A stretch of 64,000 nt of DNA from an uncultured Litoreibacter sp. (GCA_938030665.1 CALHHY010000036.1:28320-92319); one strand, 5' to 3'; positions 54,290 through 63,284 are shown, counted from the stretch's first letter. The notes: generated by a model from the sequence alone, not told the origin. Made by a program: numbers and translations.

Positions 54290-55453
54290 CTACGCCCACT
54301 CCCCCTCGAAGCCTTTGGGAATCAGCAGGTTGTGGCGGCCAAGGTTGGCTATGTCCCGCTCTCCGCACAGGGCCATCGTGGTGTCGAGCTCCTTGTGGAT
54401 AACGCGCAACGCCTCGCTGACGCCCTGCTCCCCCATGGCGCCCAGCCCGTAGATGAAGGCGCGGCCGATATAGGTGCTCTTGGCCCCCATGGCGAGCGCT
54501 TTCAGCACGTCCTGACCCGACCGGATGCCGCCATCCATATGCACCTCGATCTTGTCACCGACCGCGTCCAGAATGGGTCCCAGCATCTTGATAGAGCTCA
54601 GCGCCCCGTCCAGCTGCCGCCCGCCATGGTTTGAGACGATAATCGCGTCGGCGCCAACGTCGAGCGCCTTTCGGGCGTCCTCCACATCCAGAATACCCTT
54701 CAGGATCATCTTGCGATCCCATTTCTTGCGGTATTCCTTGACCGTATCCCAATTAAGCCGCGGGTCAAATTGCTGCGCGGTCCAGCTGTGCAGCTGCGAA
54801 ATGTCATCCACCGATTGGGCGTGGCCCACAATGTTGCGGAAGGTGCGGCGCTTGGTTTGCAGCATCTTCAGACCCCAGCCCCATTTCGTGGCCAGGTCGG
54901 CGATCACCATCGGCGTCAGCTTTGGTGGGGCGGAAAGGCCGTTCTTGATGTCCTTATGCCGCTGGCCGAGCAATTGCAGATCCAGCGTCAACACCATCGC
55001 GTCGCAGCCCGCATCCTTGGCGCGGCCCAGCAGATTGTCGATGAATTGCGCGTCGCGCATGACGTATAGCTGGAACCAGAAGGGGGCGGAGGTGTGTTCC
55101 GCAATATCCTCGATGGAGCAGATCGACATGGTGGACAGCGTGAACGGCACGCCGAATTTCTCCGCCGCCTTGGCCGCGAGGATCTCGCCATCGGCATGCT
55201 GCATCCCGGTCATGCCGACAGGGGCCAGTGCCACCGGCATGGCCACATCCCGCCCGATCATCTGACCCTTGGTCGTGCGGTTGGTCATATCCACTGCCAC
55301 ACGCTGCCGCAGCCGGATCTGGTCGAAATCGGAGCTGTTTTCCGAAAACGTCTGCTCGGTCCAACTGCCACTTTCGCAATAGTCATAGAACATCTTCGGC
55401 ACCCGCCGCTTATAGATGCGCTTGAGGTCGGCGATTTCGGTGATCGTGGGCAT
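54290..55453 (-). CDS. lldD: L-lactate dehydrogenase (FMN-dependent 2-hydroxy-acid oxidase)
   Basis: A 387-residue FMN enzyme of the LldD/glycolate oxidase family. The active-site segment SNHGGRQLDG near 276 has the catalytic histidine, with the FMN-binding VHMDGGIRSGQDVLKAL and GRAFIYGLGAMGEQGV after it. Length and sequence fit quinone-linked L-lactate dehydrogenase, though another 2-hydroxy acid is possible. It is monocistronic. A palindrome identical in core and spacing to that of glcD lies 23 bases before the start codon. Confidence 0.88.
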   Translation of the reverse strand: MPTITEIADLKRIYKRRVPKMFYDYCESGSWTEQTFSENSSDFDQIRLRQRVAVDMTNRTTKGQMIGRDVAMPVALAPVGMTGMQHADGEILAAKAAEKFGVPFTLSTMSICSIEDIAEHTSAPFWFQLYVMRDAQFIDNLLGRAKDAGCDAMVLTLDLQLLGQRHKDIKNGLSAPPKLTPMVIADLATKWGWGLKMLQTKRRTFRNIVGHAQSVDDISQLHSWTAQQFDPRLNWDTVKEYRKKWDRKMILKGILDVEDARKALDVGADAIIVSNHGGRQLDGALSSIKMLGPILDAVGDKIEVHMDGGIRSGQDVLKALAMGAKSTYIGRAFIYGLGAMGEQGVSEALRVIHKELDTTMALCGERDIANLGRHNLLIPKGFEGEWA

Positions 55454-55475
55454 GCGCTAACTCACTTCAGGCCTG

Positions 55476-55500
55476 CATTGGTTAAAGATCCTTACCAATG
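55476..55500. promoter_or_regulatory. Palindromic operator upstream of lldD (ATTGGT-N11-ACCAAT)
   Basis: CATTGGT (55476-55482) and ACCAATG (55494-55500) are perfect inverted repeats with an 11-base spacer. The core is 23 bases before the lldD start. The glcD palindrome at 21658-21682 has the same ATTGGT-N11-ACCAAT form, position and inner TTACCAAT arm. Confidence 0.65.
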
Positions 55501-55658
55501 GGAAGGCTACGGAGCAATGACCATCGTTCAGGCATGGGAAATGCCGCTGAAGGTAGGGCGCTGGCGTACTGGTATTTCTGCTTTGAGCCCTCTCCACCGA
55601 ATGCTTCGGTGTCGCGAAAGGCCGTTTTCTAAATCTTCGAGCCGGATATCACATTACA

Positions 55659-55674
55659 TTAAGTGCACATTAAC
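55659..55674. promoter_or_regulatory. CtrA binding site upstream of the RsbQ-like gene
   Basis: TTAA (55659-55662), seven bases, then TTAAC (55670-55674) is an exact match to the alphaproteobacterial CtrA consensus TTAA-N7-TTAAC. It lies about 65 bases before ATG 55738. A perfect 12-bp palindrome, TAACCTAGGTTA, overlaps its end (55671-55682). Confidence 0.62.
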
Positions 55675-55737
55675 CTAGGTTACCTATTCCTTCCGTTCTT
55701 CGGGATGTCGTCGGACGTGCAGACCGTAGGAACAGCT

Positions 55738-56556
55738 ATGGGGGCGCGCGACATGATCTATACTGACACACGTAGCCGCAACAACGTTTCGGTCGTCGGA
55801 ACTGGGAAAAAGACCCTCGTGCTTGCGCACGGCTTTGGCTGCGATCAAACGATGTGGCGGTTGTTGACGCCACATCTCCAAGATCAGTTTCGCATCGTTC
55901 TATTTGACTATGTTGGCTCCGGAAAGTCCGATCCCAGGGCCTTTCGCGGCAAGAAATACTCTGAACTGAAAGGGTATGCCGAAGACATCATCGATGTTTG
56001 TGAAACGCTAGAGATTGAGGACGCCATTCTTGTCGGCCATTCCGTGAGTTCGATGACCGGGCTCATTGCCGCGATTGAGGCGCCGCGTCTGATCTCCAAG
56101 CTGGTCATGGTGTGCCCCTCTCCGTTCTTTCTGAATGACCCGCCTCACTATCACGGTGGATTTGAACGCGGAGACCTTGAAGGTCTGATTGAGCTTATGG
56201 ATCAAAACTACATCGGTTGGGCCAACCACCTGGCACCACTTGTGATGGGAACCAGTGGCGCAGGCATGACCGAGGAACTGGTGGACAGTTTCTGCTCAAC
56301 CGACCCCGTGTTCGCAAAAACTTTTGCCAGGGCGACCTTCTTTTCTGATTGCCGACACCTTCTCGACAAAGCCACGCAGCCCACATTGATACTGCAAAGC
56401 ACACATGACTCGTTGGCAAATGTGTCCGTGGGGGAGCATGTGAACGCCAGCATGGTCAATTCGGAATTGGAGGTCGTGGAGGCAAATGGTCATTGCCTGC
56501 ACATGACCCATCCAATGACAATTGCGCCGTCAATCGTAAAATTTGCAAATGCTTGA
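55738..56556 (+). CDS. RsbQ-like alpha/beta hydrolase
   Basis: A 272-residue alpha/beta hydrolase very like Bacillus RsbQ. Shared segments include LFDYVGSGKSD, GYAEDIIDVCE, NDPPHYHGGFERGDLEGL and FCSTDPVFAKTFARATFFSD. The catalytic triad is S102 (GHSVSS), D224 (THDS) and H252 (NGHC). RsbQ activates the PAS-PP2C phosphatase RsbP, probably by supplying or making a ligand; plant KAI2/D14 receptors are relatives. Here the partner is a PAS-GGDEF gene that overlaps by eight bases. ATG 55738 follows AGGAA. Codon use and GC look lower than in the surroundings. Confidence 0.85.
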   Translation: MGARDMIYTDTRSRNNVSVVGTGKKTLVLAHGFGCDQTMWRLLTPHLQDQFRIVLFDYVGSGKSDPRAFRGKKYSELKGYAEDIIDVCETLEIEDAILVGHSVSSMTGLIAAIEAPRLISKLVMVCPSPFFLNDPPHYHGGFERGDLEGLIELMDQNYIGWANHLAPLVMGTSGAGMTEELVDSFCSTDPVFAKTFARATFFSDCRHLLDKATQPTLILQSTHDSLANVSVGEHVNASMVNSELEVVEANGHCLHMTHPMTIAPSIVKFANA

Positions 56557-57505
56557 TATCCCGCCCGGTCGCCTGATTGACGTTGATCAACTCCCATGTG
56601 GATTTCTGATCACGACAAACGACCGGAAAATCATTTTTGCGAACCGATACTTCGAGGAAAACCTGGGAGGAAAAGGGCTCGAAGGCAATTGTCTCAATGC
56701 GCTGCTAACCAAAGCGTCTCAACTTTTCTGCGATACCTACGTCGTTCCGACGGTGTTTCGCGATGGACGATGTTGTGAGGTGCTCTTGACGCTTCGGTCA
56801 GATCACGGTCACGCTATACCCAAAATTGCAAACGTCCAGCAATTAGCGGATGGCTGCTTTTCGTGGGTGTTTGTGGAAGCACAAAACCGGGCAAAGTTGT
56901 TCAACGAGCTTGAAGCTGCTCGATGCGCCGTCGAGGAGCAGCGCGAAGAGTTGGAGCTGCTGTCTCGCACCGATGCACTCACCGGCCTTGCCAATCGTCG
57001 AGGCTTCGACGAAGCATTGCACCGTATTTTCACGAATGCCGACAGATCTGAGCGGCCGGCTGCAGTAATGATGCTGGACTTCGACAATTTCAAGACGATT
57101 AATGATAGGTATGGACACGACGTTGGTGACGAAGCATTGCGGGTTTTGGCCGACGTTCTGAGAACGACCAGCAGAAAAACGGACACTATTGCACGATTTG
57201 GTGGGGATGAGTTTGCCTGCATCCTACCAAACTCCGATGAGTATGACGCAAAAGAACTTTGTAGGCGACTGCACAAGGCGCTTTCGGAGCTAGCTTTTGA
57301 GTGTTCAATGACGGTCAGTATCGGAGTTTCCGTTCGACCAGCGGGTGCTCTGATCACGGCCGCCGATGCCCTGAAACGCGCCGATCAAGCGCTCTATGCA
57401 GCCAAGCAAGCGGGGCGGGATACAACATCCGTTTGGGGATCGTGGCCACGGTCGGACGTAGCGGCGCAACGAAATTCCCCAGCCTTCAATCGCCTCGCGA
57501 CCTAA
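56549..57505 (+). CDS. PAS-like/GGDEF diguanylate cyclase
   Basis: A 318-residue cytoplasmic protein. Residues 13-110 look like a PAS domain (GFLITTNDRKIIFANRYFEENLG), followed by a coiled-coil linker (about 112-138) and a GGDEF domain starting at the usual SRTDALTGLANRRGFD. The active site is GGDEF at 218-222, and the inhibitory site RKTD (209-212) lies exactly five residues before it, so c-di-GMP product inhibition is expected. The start overlaps the RsbQ-like gene by eight bases. The PAS domain is the likely target of the hydrolase. Confidence 0.88.
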   Translation: MLDIPPGRLIDVDQLPCGFLITTNDRKIIFANRYFEENLGGKGLEGNCLNALLTKASQLFCDTYVVPTVFRDGRCCEVLLTLRSDHGHAIPKIANVQQLADGCFSWVFVEAQNRAKLFNELEAARCAVEEQREELELLSRTDALTGLANRRGFDEALHRIFTNADRSERPAAVMMLDFDNFKTINDRYGHDVGDEALRVLADVLRTTSRKTDTIARFGGDEFACILPNSDEYDAKELCRRLHKALSELAFECSMTVSIGVSVRPAGALITAADALKRADQALYAAKQAGRDTTSVWGSWPRSDVAAQRNSPAFNRLAT

Positions 57506-57538
57506 TCCCCCGAACAGCCACAAACAGAACGTCATCGA

Positions 57539-57831
57539 TCAATTCTTGTTTTGGCGCTTCAAGAGCTGAAACAGCGCCTTCAACGGAGCGGCATCAAGCC
57601 GCAACAGGTCCACATCAGGCGCCGGCAAACGCGGCGCGGCCCAAAGTTGCCTCTGTCAAGGGAACAAAATCCGTCCCAGGCACCTTTGTGCCCCGCTTCC
57701 GTTTGCCGGTGGCCTGTAAAACTCCCCCATCCGCCAATCCCAGCGGGTCACCGTGGGTATGCCGGCCTGTGGTCAGGTCGAGTAGCGCAACCAGTCTTCG
57801 TGCAAGCTGCTTTCTGTTAAAACGTCCAACC
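57539..57831 (-). pseudogene. Frameshifted coding remnant, family unknown
   Basis: This 326-base gap is not empty. On the minus strand a frame just downstream of nadE reads FNRKQLARRLVALLDL and TKVPGTDFVPLTEATLGRAAF with no start codon, and stops at 57615. A second frame then reads PDVDLLRLDAAPLKALFQLLKRQN and stops at 57539. The join reads like one protein after a one-base shift. I do not recognise the family. It may be an old 3' gene end cut off by insertion of the RsbQ/GGDEF segment. Confidence 0.35.
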
Positions 57832-59490
57832 TCAACTCGGGTCGCGCCAGCGGTTCACAATCGGATAGCGGCGGTCTAGCCAGAAGGCGCGGGAGGTGAG
57901 GCGGGCGCCAGGGGCGGATTGGAAGCGCTTGTATTCGGAGAGGTAGATCAGATGCTCGATTCGTTTCACCGTCTCGCGGTCATGGCCCGAGGCCACCACC
58001 TCGGCCACGGAGCGTTCCAGATCAACCAGCTGCTCCAGAATGTCGTCCAGCACCTCATACGGCGGCAGCGAATCCTCGTCCTTCTGGTCCGGGCGCAGTT
58101 CGGCGGAGGGGGGCTTGTCGATGATGCGCTGGGGGATCACCTCCCCAGCAGGCGCCGCCATCCAGGGCCGGTGATTGGCGTTGCGCCAGCGACAGGTCTC
58201 GAACACCCGCATCTTGTACAAATCCTTGACCGGGTTGTAGCCGCCCGACATGTCCCCGTAGATCGTGGCGTAGCCCACGGCGACCTCCGACTTGTTGCCG
58301 GTGGTCAGCAGCATTTCGCCAAACTTGTTCGACAGCGCCATCAGCATAAGGCCGCGCAGGCGGGACTGGATGTTTTCCTCCGTCACGTCCGGCGCGGTGC
58401 CCTCCATCAATGGGGCCAGCGCCTCGGTCACGGCCTGGCGGGGACCTGATATCGGCACAGTGTCGATCCGCGCGCCCAGCGCTTTGGCACAGGCTGCCGC
58501 GTCCTCGAGCGAATGTTTGGACGTGTATTCAGACGGCAGCATGACGCAGCGCACATTCTCTGGCCCTAATGCGTCGCAGGCAATGGTGGCGACCAGCGCG
58601 GAATCAATACCGCCCGACATGCCCAGCAGCACCTTCTCGAACCCGGTCTTGGCCATGTAGTCGCGCAGGGACTCGACCATCATGCGGTAATCTTGCTCCC
58701 ACTCATCTGGCAGGGTCGTCTTTTCGCCCGCTACGACCCGCCAGCCCTCATCGGTCTGGATGAAGTCAACATGCGCCACCGCTTCGTCAAAGGCGGGCAG
58801 CTGCAGCGCCAGATCGCCGCCGGGGTTCAGCACGAAGGAGGCGCCGTCAAAGACCTGATCATCCTGTCCGCCGACCATGTTGAGGTAGACCAGCGGCAGC
58901 CCGGTTTCGGCAACGCGGGCGACCATGTGATTGACCCGCACCTCGTGCTTGTTGCGGAAATAGGGGGAGCCATTGGGCACCAGCAATATCTGCGCCCCGG
59001 ATTCGGCCAGGGTCTCTGCGACCTCCTCGTGCCAGGCGTCCTCGCAGATCGGGGTGCCGATGCGCAGCGGGCCGATGGCGTAGGGTCCACGAATCTGGCC
59101 GCGTTCGTAGACGCGCTTTTCATCAAAGACAGTGAAATTCGGTAGCTCGTATTTCAAAACCCGCGTGGCCACCTTGCCGCCCTGCAGGATGGAGTAGGCG
59201 TTATAGAGCTTGCCCTTCTCCAAAAGCGGGTGGCCGATCCCGATGGCAGGCCCGTCCGCGCAGTCCGCAGCCAGCGCGTCGACAGCCGCCATCGCACCCT
59301 GCGTGAAAGCCGGCTTCATCGCCAAATCCTGAACCTGATAGCCCGTCATAAACATCTCGGGCAGGGCCAGCATCTGCGCGCCGGCGGCGCGGGCCGTGTC
59401 CCATGCCGCGCGCGCCTTTGTGGCATTTCCCTCAAAATCGCCCAAAACCGGGTTCAATTGGGCAATTGTAAGGCGGAAATCATGGGTCAT
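57832..59490 (-). CDS. nadE: Glutamine-dependent NAD+ synthetase
   Basis: A 552-residue two-domain enzyme. The N-terminal nitrilase-type glutaminase (about 5-265) has the catalytic Glu in LPEMFMTGY, Lys in VLKYELPNF and Cys in TPICEDAWHEE. The C-terminal synthetase has the P-loop MSGGIDSALVATIA and the adenylating region TGNKSEVAVGYATIYGDMSGG. It amidates deamido-NAD with ammonia from glutamine. It is transcribed alone, divergent from the MORN-repeat gene. Confidence 0.95.
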   Translation of the reverse strand: MTHDFRLTIAQLNPVLGDFEGNATKARAAWDTARAAGAQMLALPEMFMTGYQVQDLAMKPAFTQGAMAAVDALAADCADGPAIGIGHPLLEKGKLYNAYSILQGGKVATRVLKYELPNFTVFDEKRVYERGQIRGPYAIGPLRIGTPICEDAWHEEVAETLAESGAQILLVPNGSPYFRNKHEVRVNHMVARVAETGLPLVYLNMVGGQDDQVFDGASFVLNPGGDLALQLPAFDEAVAHVDFIQTDEGWRVVAGEKTTLPDEWEQDYRMMVESLRDYMAKTGFEKVLLGMSGGIDSALVATIACDALGPENVRCVMLPSEYTSKHSLEDAAACAKALGARIDTVPISGPRQAVTEALAPLMEGTAPDVTEENIQSRLRGLMLMALSNKFGEMLLTTGNKSEVAVGYATIYGDMSGGYNPVKDLYKMRVFETCRWRNANHRPWMAAPAGEVIPQRIIDKPPSAELRPDQKDEDSLPPYEVLDDILEQLVDLERSVAEVVASGHDRETVKRIEHLIYLSEYKRFQSAPGARLTSRAFWLDRRYPIVNRWRDPS

Positions 59491-59618
59491 GTGGGTCTTT
59501 CACATCAGTTTGATCACGTTCTAGCAGACAAGGGGCCAAGGGAAAGGGCAACCTGTTGTCACGTCCGTGCGGCTCGCATACTCTGTTGGCCGAATAGACG
59601 GACACTTATGTGGGAGAT

Positions 59619-61022
59619 ATGCGGGTGCATTTCAGATTGACGGCAGCGAGTCTACTTGCCCTGGGCCTTGCGGCCCCTGGCCTCGCCCAAGAGAGTACAA
59701 CAAAGCAATATGACGACGGCGGCATCTACACCGGCGCCTTCAAAGAGGGAAAGCGCCACGGTCAGGGCACATTCAGCCTGCCGAACGGGTACGAATATAC
59801 CGGCAACTGGGTCGAGGGTGAGATCAAGGGGCAGGGCACTGCGCGTTTCCCCAATGGCTCCCTTTTCGAGGGGCAGTTTGCCCTGGGCAAACCTGACGGT
59901 TTCGGCAAGATCATCTTTGCGGATGGCGGCACCTATGAAGGTGACTGGAAGGACGGGAAGATCGACGGAGAAGGTGTTGCGATCTACGCCAATGAGACCC
60001 GCTACGAGGGGGGCTTCCGCAACGCGCAACACCACGGCGAAGGCACCATGGTCAGCCCCAATGGCTACCGCTATGAGGGCGGCTGGGTTGCAGGGGTCAA
60101 GGAAGGTACCGGCAAAATCACCTATCCGGACGGCGCCACCTATGACGGCGGCATGAAGGCGGGTAAGCGAGAGGGCGAAGGCACTCTGGTCATGGCAGAC
60201 GGGCTGACCTACACGGGCAACTGGTCCGACGGGCAGATCGACGGACAGGGCAAGCTAACGCAGGCCAACGGTGACATCTATGAAGGCGGCTTCAAGTCCG
60301 GCACCCGCGACGGTGAGGGCAAGCTGACCTACGCCAATGGCGATGTCTATGAGGGCGCGTTCAAGGAAGACAGCCGAGACGGCACAGGCTCGCTAACCCG
60401 CGTTGACGGTTTTGCTTATGTCGGCGACTGGGTCGATGGCCGGATCGAGGGAGCAGGCAAGGTGACCTACCCTGACGGCTCCGTCTACGAAGGTGAGCTG
60501 AAGGCTGATCTGGCGCATGGCACCGGTAAGATGACCTACCCTGACGGCGCGACCTATGAAGGGGAGTGGGTGAACGGGGTGAACGAGGGCCAGGCGATTG
60601 CGACATTTGCCAACGGGCTGGTTTATGAGGGCGGCTTTGCGAACGCTCAGTTCGAGGGGCAGGGCAAGATGACCTACCCTGACGGCTACGTCTATGAAGG
60701 TGCCTGGGTTGATGGAAAACAGCAGGGCGTGGGCAAGGCGACCTATGCCGACGGCTCCATCTATGAGGGCACGTTCGAGAATGGTCAGCGCGCCGGCGAA
60801 GGCACCCTGACCCGGACCGACGGCTTCATCTATGTGGGGGAGTGGAAAGACGGCCAGATCGAAGGCACCGGTGTTGCAACTTACGAGACCGGCGATGTCT
60901 ATGAAGGTGAATTCATCGGCGGCAAACGCTCCGGCGAGGGCGTGATGCGTTATGCCGACGGGCAGGTCACCAGCGGCCAGTGGGATGAAGGCCGGCTGAC
61001 CGAGATCTCCGAGGGCGAATAG
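59619..61022 (+). CDS. Secreted MORN-repeat protein
   Basis: A protein of about 467 residues. A signal peptide (LTAASLLALGLAAPGLAQ) precedes 18 complete 23-residue MORN repeats (YxGxFxxGxxxGxGxxxxxDGxx) and a partial one. The third aromatic position alternates mostly F then W, which gives a 46-residue double repeat. Exported proteins of this type are thought to lie in the periplasm or on the outer surface; the ligand is unknown. The start could be ATG 59619 or the GTG at 59610. It is monocistronic. Confidence 0.85.
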   Translation: MRVHFRLTAASLLALGLAAPGLAQESTTKQYDDGGIYTGAFKEGKRHGQGTFSLPNGYEYTGNWVEGEIKGQGTARFPNGSLFEGQFALGKPDGFGKIIFADGGTYEGDWKDGKIDGEGVAIYANETRYEGGFRNAQHHGEGTMVSPNGYRYEGGWVAGVKEGTGKITYPDGATYDGGMKAGKREGEGTLVMADGLTYTGNWSDGQIDGQGKLTQANGDIYEGGFKSGTRDGEGKLTYANGDVYEGAFKEDSRDGTGSLTRVDGFAYVGDWVDGRIEGAGKVTYPDGSVYEGELKADLAHGTGKMTYPDGATYEGEWVNGVNEGQAIATFANGLVYEGGFANAQFEGQGKMTYPDGYVYEGAWVDGKQQGVGKATYADGSIYEGTFENGQRAGEGTLTRTDGFIYVGEWKDGQIEGTGVATYETGDVYEGEFIGGKRSGEGVMRYADGQVTSGQWDEGRLTEISEGE

Positions 61023-61063
61023 CCTCGTACCCTTTACTGGTCCGTGCCAGATGTATGACTTCG

Positions 61064-62590
61064 CTAGACCGCCTCGCCCTGATCGAGGCGATCTAGCCAT
61101 TTCTGGGCATCCGCGATCACGGCGTCTTTGCGGTCGTCCTTCATCCTGTCCCATGTGCGGTACATGTTGCCCATGCGCGGGTTGTTCGAAAACCGGTCCC
61201 GGTGCCGGATCAGAAAATCCCAGTAAAGCAGGTTGAATGGGCAGGCCTCCGCCCCGGTTTTGTTCTTCACCTTATAGGCGCAGCTTTTGCAGTAATCCGA
61301 CATCCGGTCGATATAGGCGCCGGACGAGACATAAGGTTTTGACCCGACGATGCCGCCATCAGCCCATTGGCTCATCCCGATGACATTGGGCGCCTCCACC
61401 CATTCATAGGCGTCGGCATAGACCGCCAGATACCATTCATGCACCTGCTGCGGGTCGATCCCCGCCAACAGGGCGAAGTTGCCGGTGACCATCAGGCGTT
61501 GAATGTGGTGGGCGTAGGCCTCGTCCGCGGTCTGGCTTACGGTTTTCGCGACGCAGTTCATCTTCGTGTCTGCCCCCCAGAACATCGCGGGCAGGTCCCG
61601 GTCGTGGCCCAAAACGTTGCGTGTTGTGTAATCTGGCCCTTCAAGGAAATAGATGCCCCGCATATATTCCCGCCATCCAATGATCTGGCGGATAAACCCC
61701 TCCACCGCGTTGATGGGTGCGTAATTGTCGAGGTAGGCCTGCTCCACTTGGCGGCAGACCTCCAGCGGGTCCAGCAGCCCCGCGTTGATGTAGAAGCTGA
61801 TGATGGAGTGGTAGAGAAACTTCTCTTCGTTCATCATCGCGTCTTGAAAGTCGCCAAAGTGCGGCAGCGCGTAGGTGATCCAGCGCGTCAGCTGACGCTG
61901 CGCCTGTCCGGCATCCGTGGCGAACCAGAAAGGACGGAGCGCGCCAAAGTTTGTGTCAAACTTTGTCTCCACCAACGTCAGGACCTCTTCGACGGTGTCA
62001 TCCGGGGTGAACTGCATGGGGCCGGTATAGTTGATGGATTTGGGCGCGGATTTGCGGTTGTCGTGGTCAAAATTCCATTTGCCCTCAACGGGCTTGTCCC
62101 CGTCCATCAACAACCCGGTTTTGCGGCGTATGTCGCGGTAGAACCACTCCATCCGCAGCTCCTTACGCCCTTCGGCCCAAGTCTCGAACTCGGCATGAGA
62201 GGCGATGAAGCGCGTGTCGGGATGCTGGGTGACGGGCAATGCTAGCTCATTGAGCGCGGTGATCAGCCGCCATTCGCCGGGCTCTGTGGCGAGGATGTCG
62301 GTGGCTCCGTGTTCCTCTGCCCGGCGGATCAGCTCCCCGGTGATGGAGCCTGTGTTGCCGGCGTCATCGAGCTTGGTATAGGCAACGGTCCAGCCCTTAT
62401 CCTGCAGCTTCTGGGCGAATTTGCGCATGGCCGCAAAGATGAAGGCGATTTTTTTAGGGTGATGCGGCACGTAGCTTGCTTCATCCGCGACCTCGGCCAT
62501 GACGACCACGTCCTTGTCGGGGTCGCCTGCATCAAGCGCGGACAAGGTCGGGGTCAGCTGATCGCCCAGCACCAGGACAAGCTTCACCAT
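61064..62590 (-). CDS. FeS-containing bacterial (6-4) photolyase/cryptochrome (CryB/PhrB type)
   Basis: A 508-residue flavoprotein of the FeS-BCP branch. Four cysteines, C346, C434, C437 and C450, have the same spacing as the 4Fe-4S ligands of Agrobacterium PhrB (350, 438, 441, 454). The opening VLVLGDQLTPTL and the FAD-binding MVTGNFALLAGIDPQQVHEWYLAVY are typical. It would repair (6-4) photoproducts or sense blue light, as CryB in Rhodobacter sphaeroides. Its start overlaps the end of the SDR gene by seven bases, so the two form an operon. Confidence 0.92.
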   Translation of the reverse strand: MVKLVLVLGDQLTPTLSALDAGDPDKDVVVMAEVADEASYVPHHPKKIAFIFAAMRKFAQKLQDKGWTVAYTKLDDAGNTGSITGELIRRAEEHGATDILATEPGEWRLITALNELALPVTQHPDTRFIASHAEFETWAEGRKELRMEWFYRDIRRKTGLLMDGDKPVEGKWNFDHDNRKSAPKSINYTGPMQFTPDDTVEEVLTLVETKFDTNFGALRPFWFATDAGQAQRQLTRWITYALPHFGDFQDAMMNEEKFLYHSIISFYINAGLLDPLEVCRQVEQAYLDNYAPINAVEGFIRQIIGWREYMRGIYFLEGPDYTTRNVLGHDRDLPAMFWGADTKMNCVAKTVSQTADEAYAHHIQRLMVTGNFALLAGIDPQQVHEWYLAVYADAYEWVEAPNVIGMSQWADGGIVGSKPYVSSGAYIDRMSDYCKSCAYKVKNKTGAEACPFNLLYWDFLIRHRDRFSNNPRMGNMYRTWDRMKDDRKDAVIADAQKWLDRLDQGEAV

Positions 62591-63240
62591 GGAATCATCT
62601 CACCGGCGTAGTCGTAAAATCCGCCCGTCTGATCTGTCGTCAGCCCGTCCATGACACGGATCAGGTTTTGCGCGGCTTCCTCGGGAGGCACGGTTTTGTG
62701 GTGTCCTGCATAGCTGGCAGTGAACGGCGTTTCGACCGTGCCGGGGTGCAGCGCGATGCAGATCGCCTGCTTGTGCGTGCGTTTCAGCTCGATCGCGGCG
62801 CCGTGGATCAACTGGTTCAGCGCGGCTTTCGACGCGCGGTAGCTGTGCCAGCCACCAATCTGGTTGTCACCGATACTGCCTATCCGGGCGGATAGCGCCG
62901 CAAAGACTGCGCGCCTGTCGCGTGGCAGCAGGGGGAGCGCGTGTTTGAGCACCAACGCGGGCCCTATCGCGTTGATAAGGAATTGACCGGTAAGCGCCTC
63001 AGCGGTGAGCGCCTTGATCGATTTTTCTGGCGTGTGTCCCCTGACGGCAAGCGCACCGGTTGCCACAAAAATCGTGTCGAAGGTGCCGTCGAGCCGGTCG
63101 AGGGTTCTGGCGATGCTCGCCTCATCGGTGATATCAAGCCCGTCCGCGCTGCGCGACAGGCACACCACCTCGCCTGTGAGCCCCGCAGTCACAGCGCCCC
63201 CGATACCGCCTGAGGCGCCGATGATAAGATGTCTGCTCAT
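62584..63240 (-). CDS. Short-chain dehydrogenase/reductase
   Basis: A 218-residue SDR. The cofactor loop is IIGASGGIGGAV at the N terminus, followed by VATGAL, and the catalytic residues are Ser in ALSARIGSIGDN and Y/K in YRASKAALNQ. Its first beta-alpha-beta unit is short. The substrate is unknown. SDR genes next to FeS-BCP photolyases are common in marine Rhodobacteraceae as I recall, and overlap with the photolyase gene indicates co-translation. Confidence 0.87.
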   Translation of the reverse strand: MSRHLIIGASGGIGGAVTAGLTGEVVCLSRSADGLDITDEASIARTLDRLDGTFDTIFVATGALAVRGHTPEKSIKALTAEALTGQFLINAIGPALVLKHALPLLPRDRRAVFAALSARIGSIGDNQIGGWHSYRASKAALNQLIHGAAIELKRTHKQAICIALHPGTVETPFTASYAGHHKTVPPEEAAQNLIRVMDGLTTDQTGGFYDYAGEMIPW

Positions 63241-63284
63241 GCAGGGGAGCTATGGCAATCATGGCATGCGTCAACCCGACCCGC

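Noticed and set aside
59700..61020. Periodic DNA that could suggest a tandem repeat locus
   Set aside because: Periodicity follows the 23-residue MORN units in one reading frame with divergent codons.
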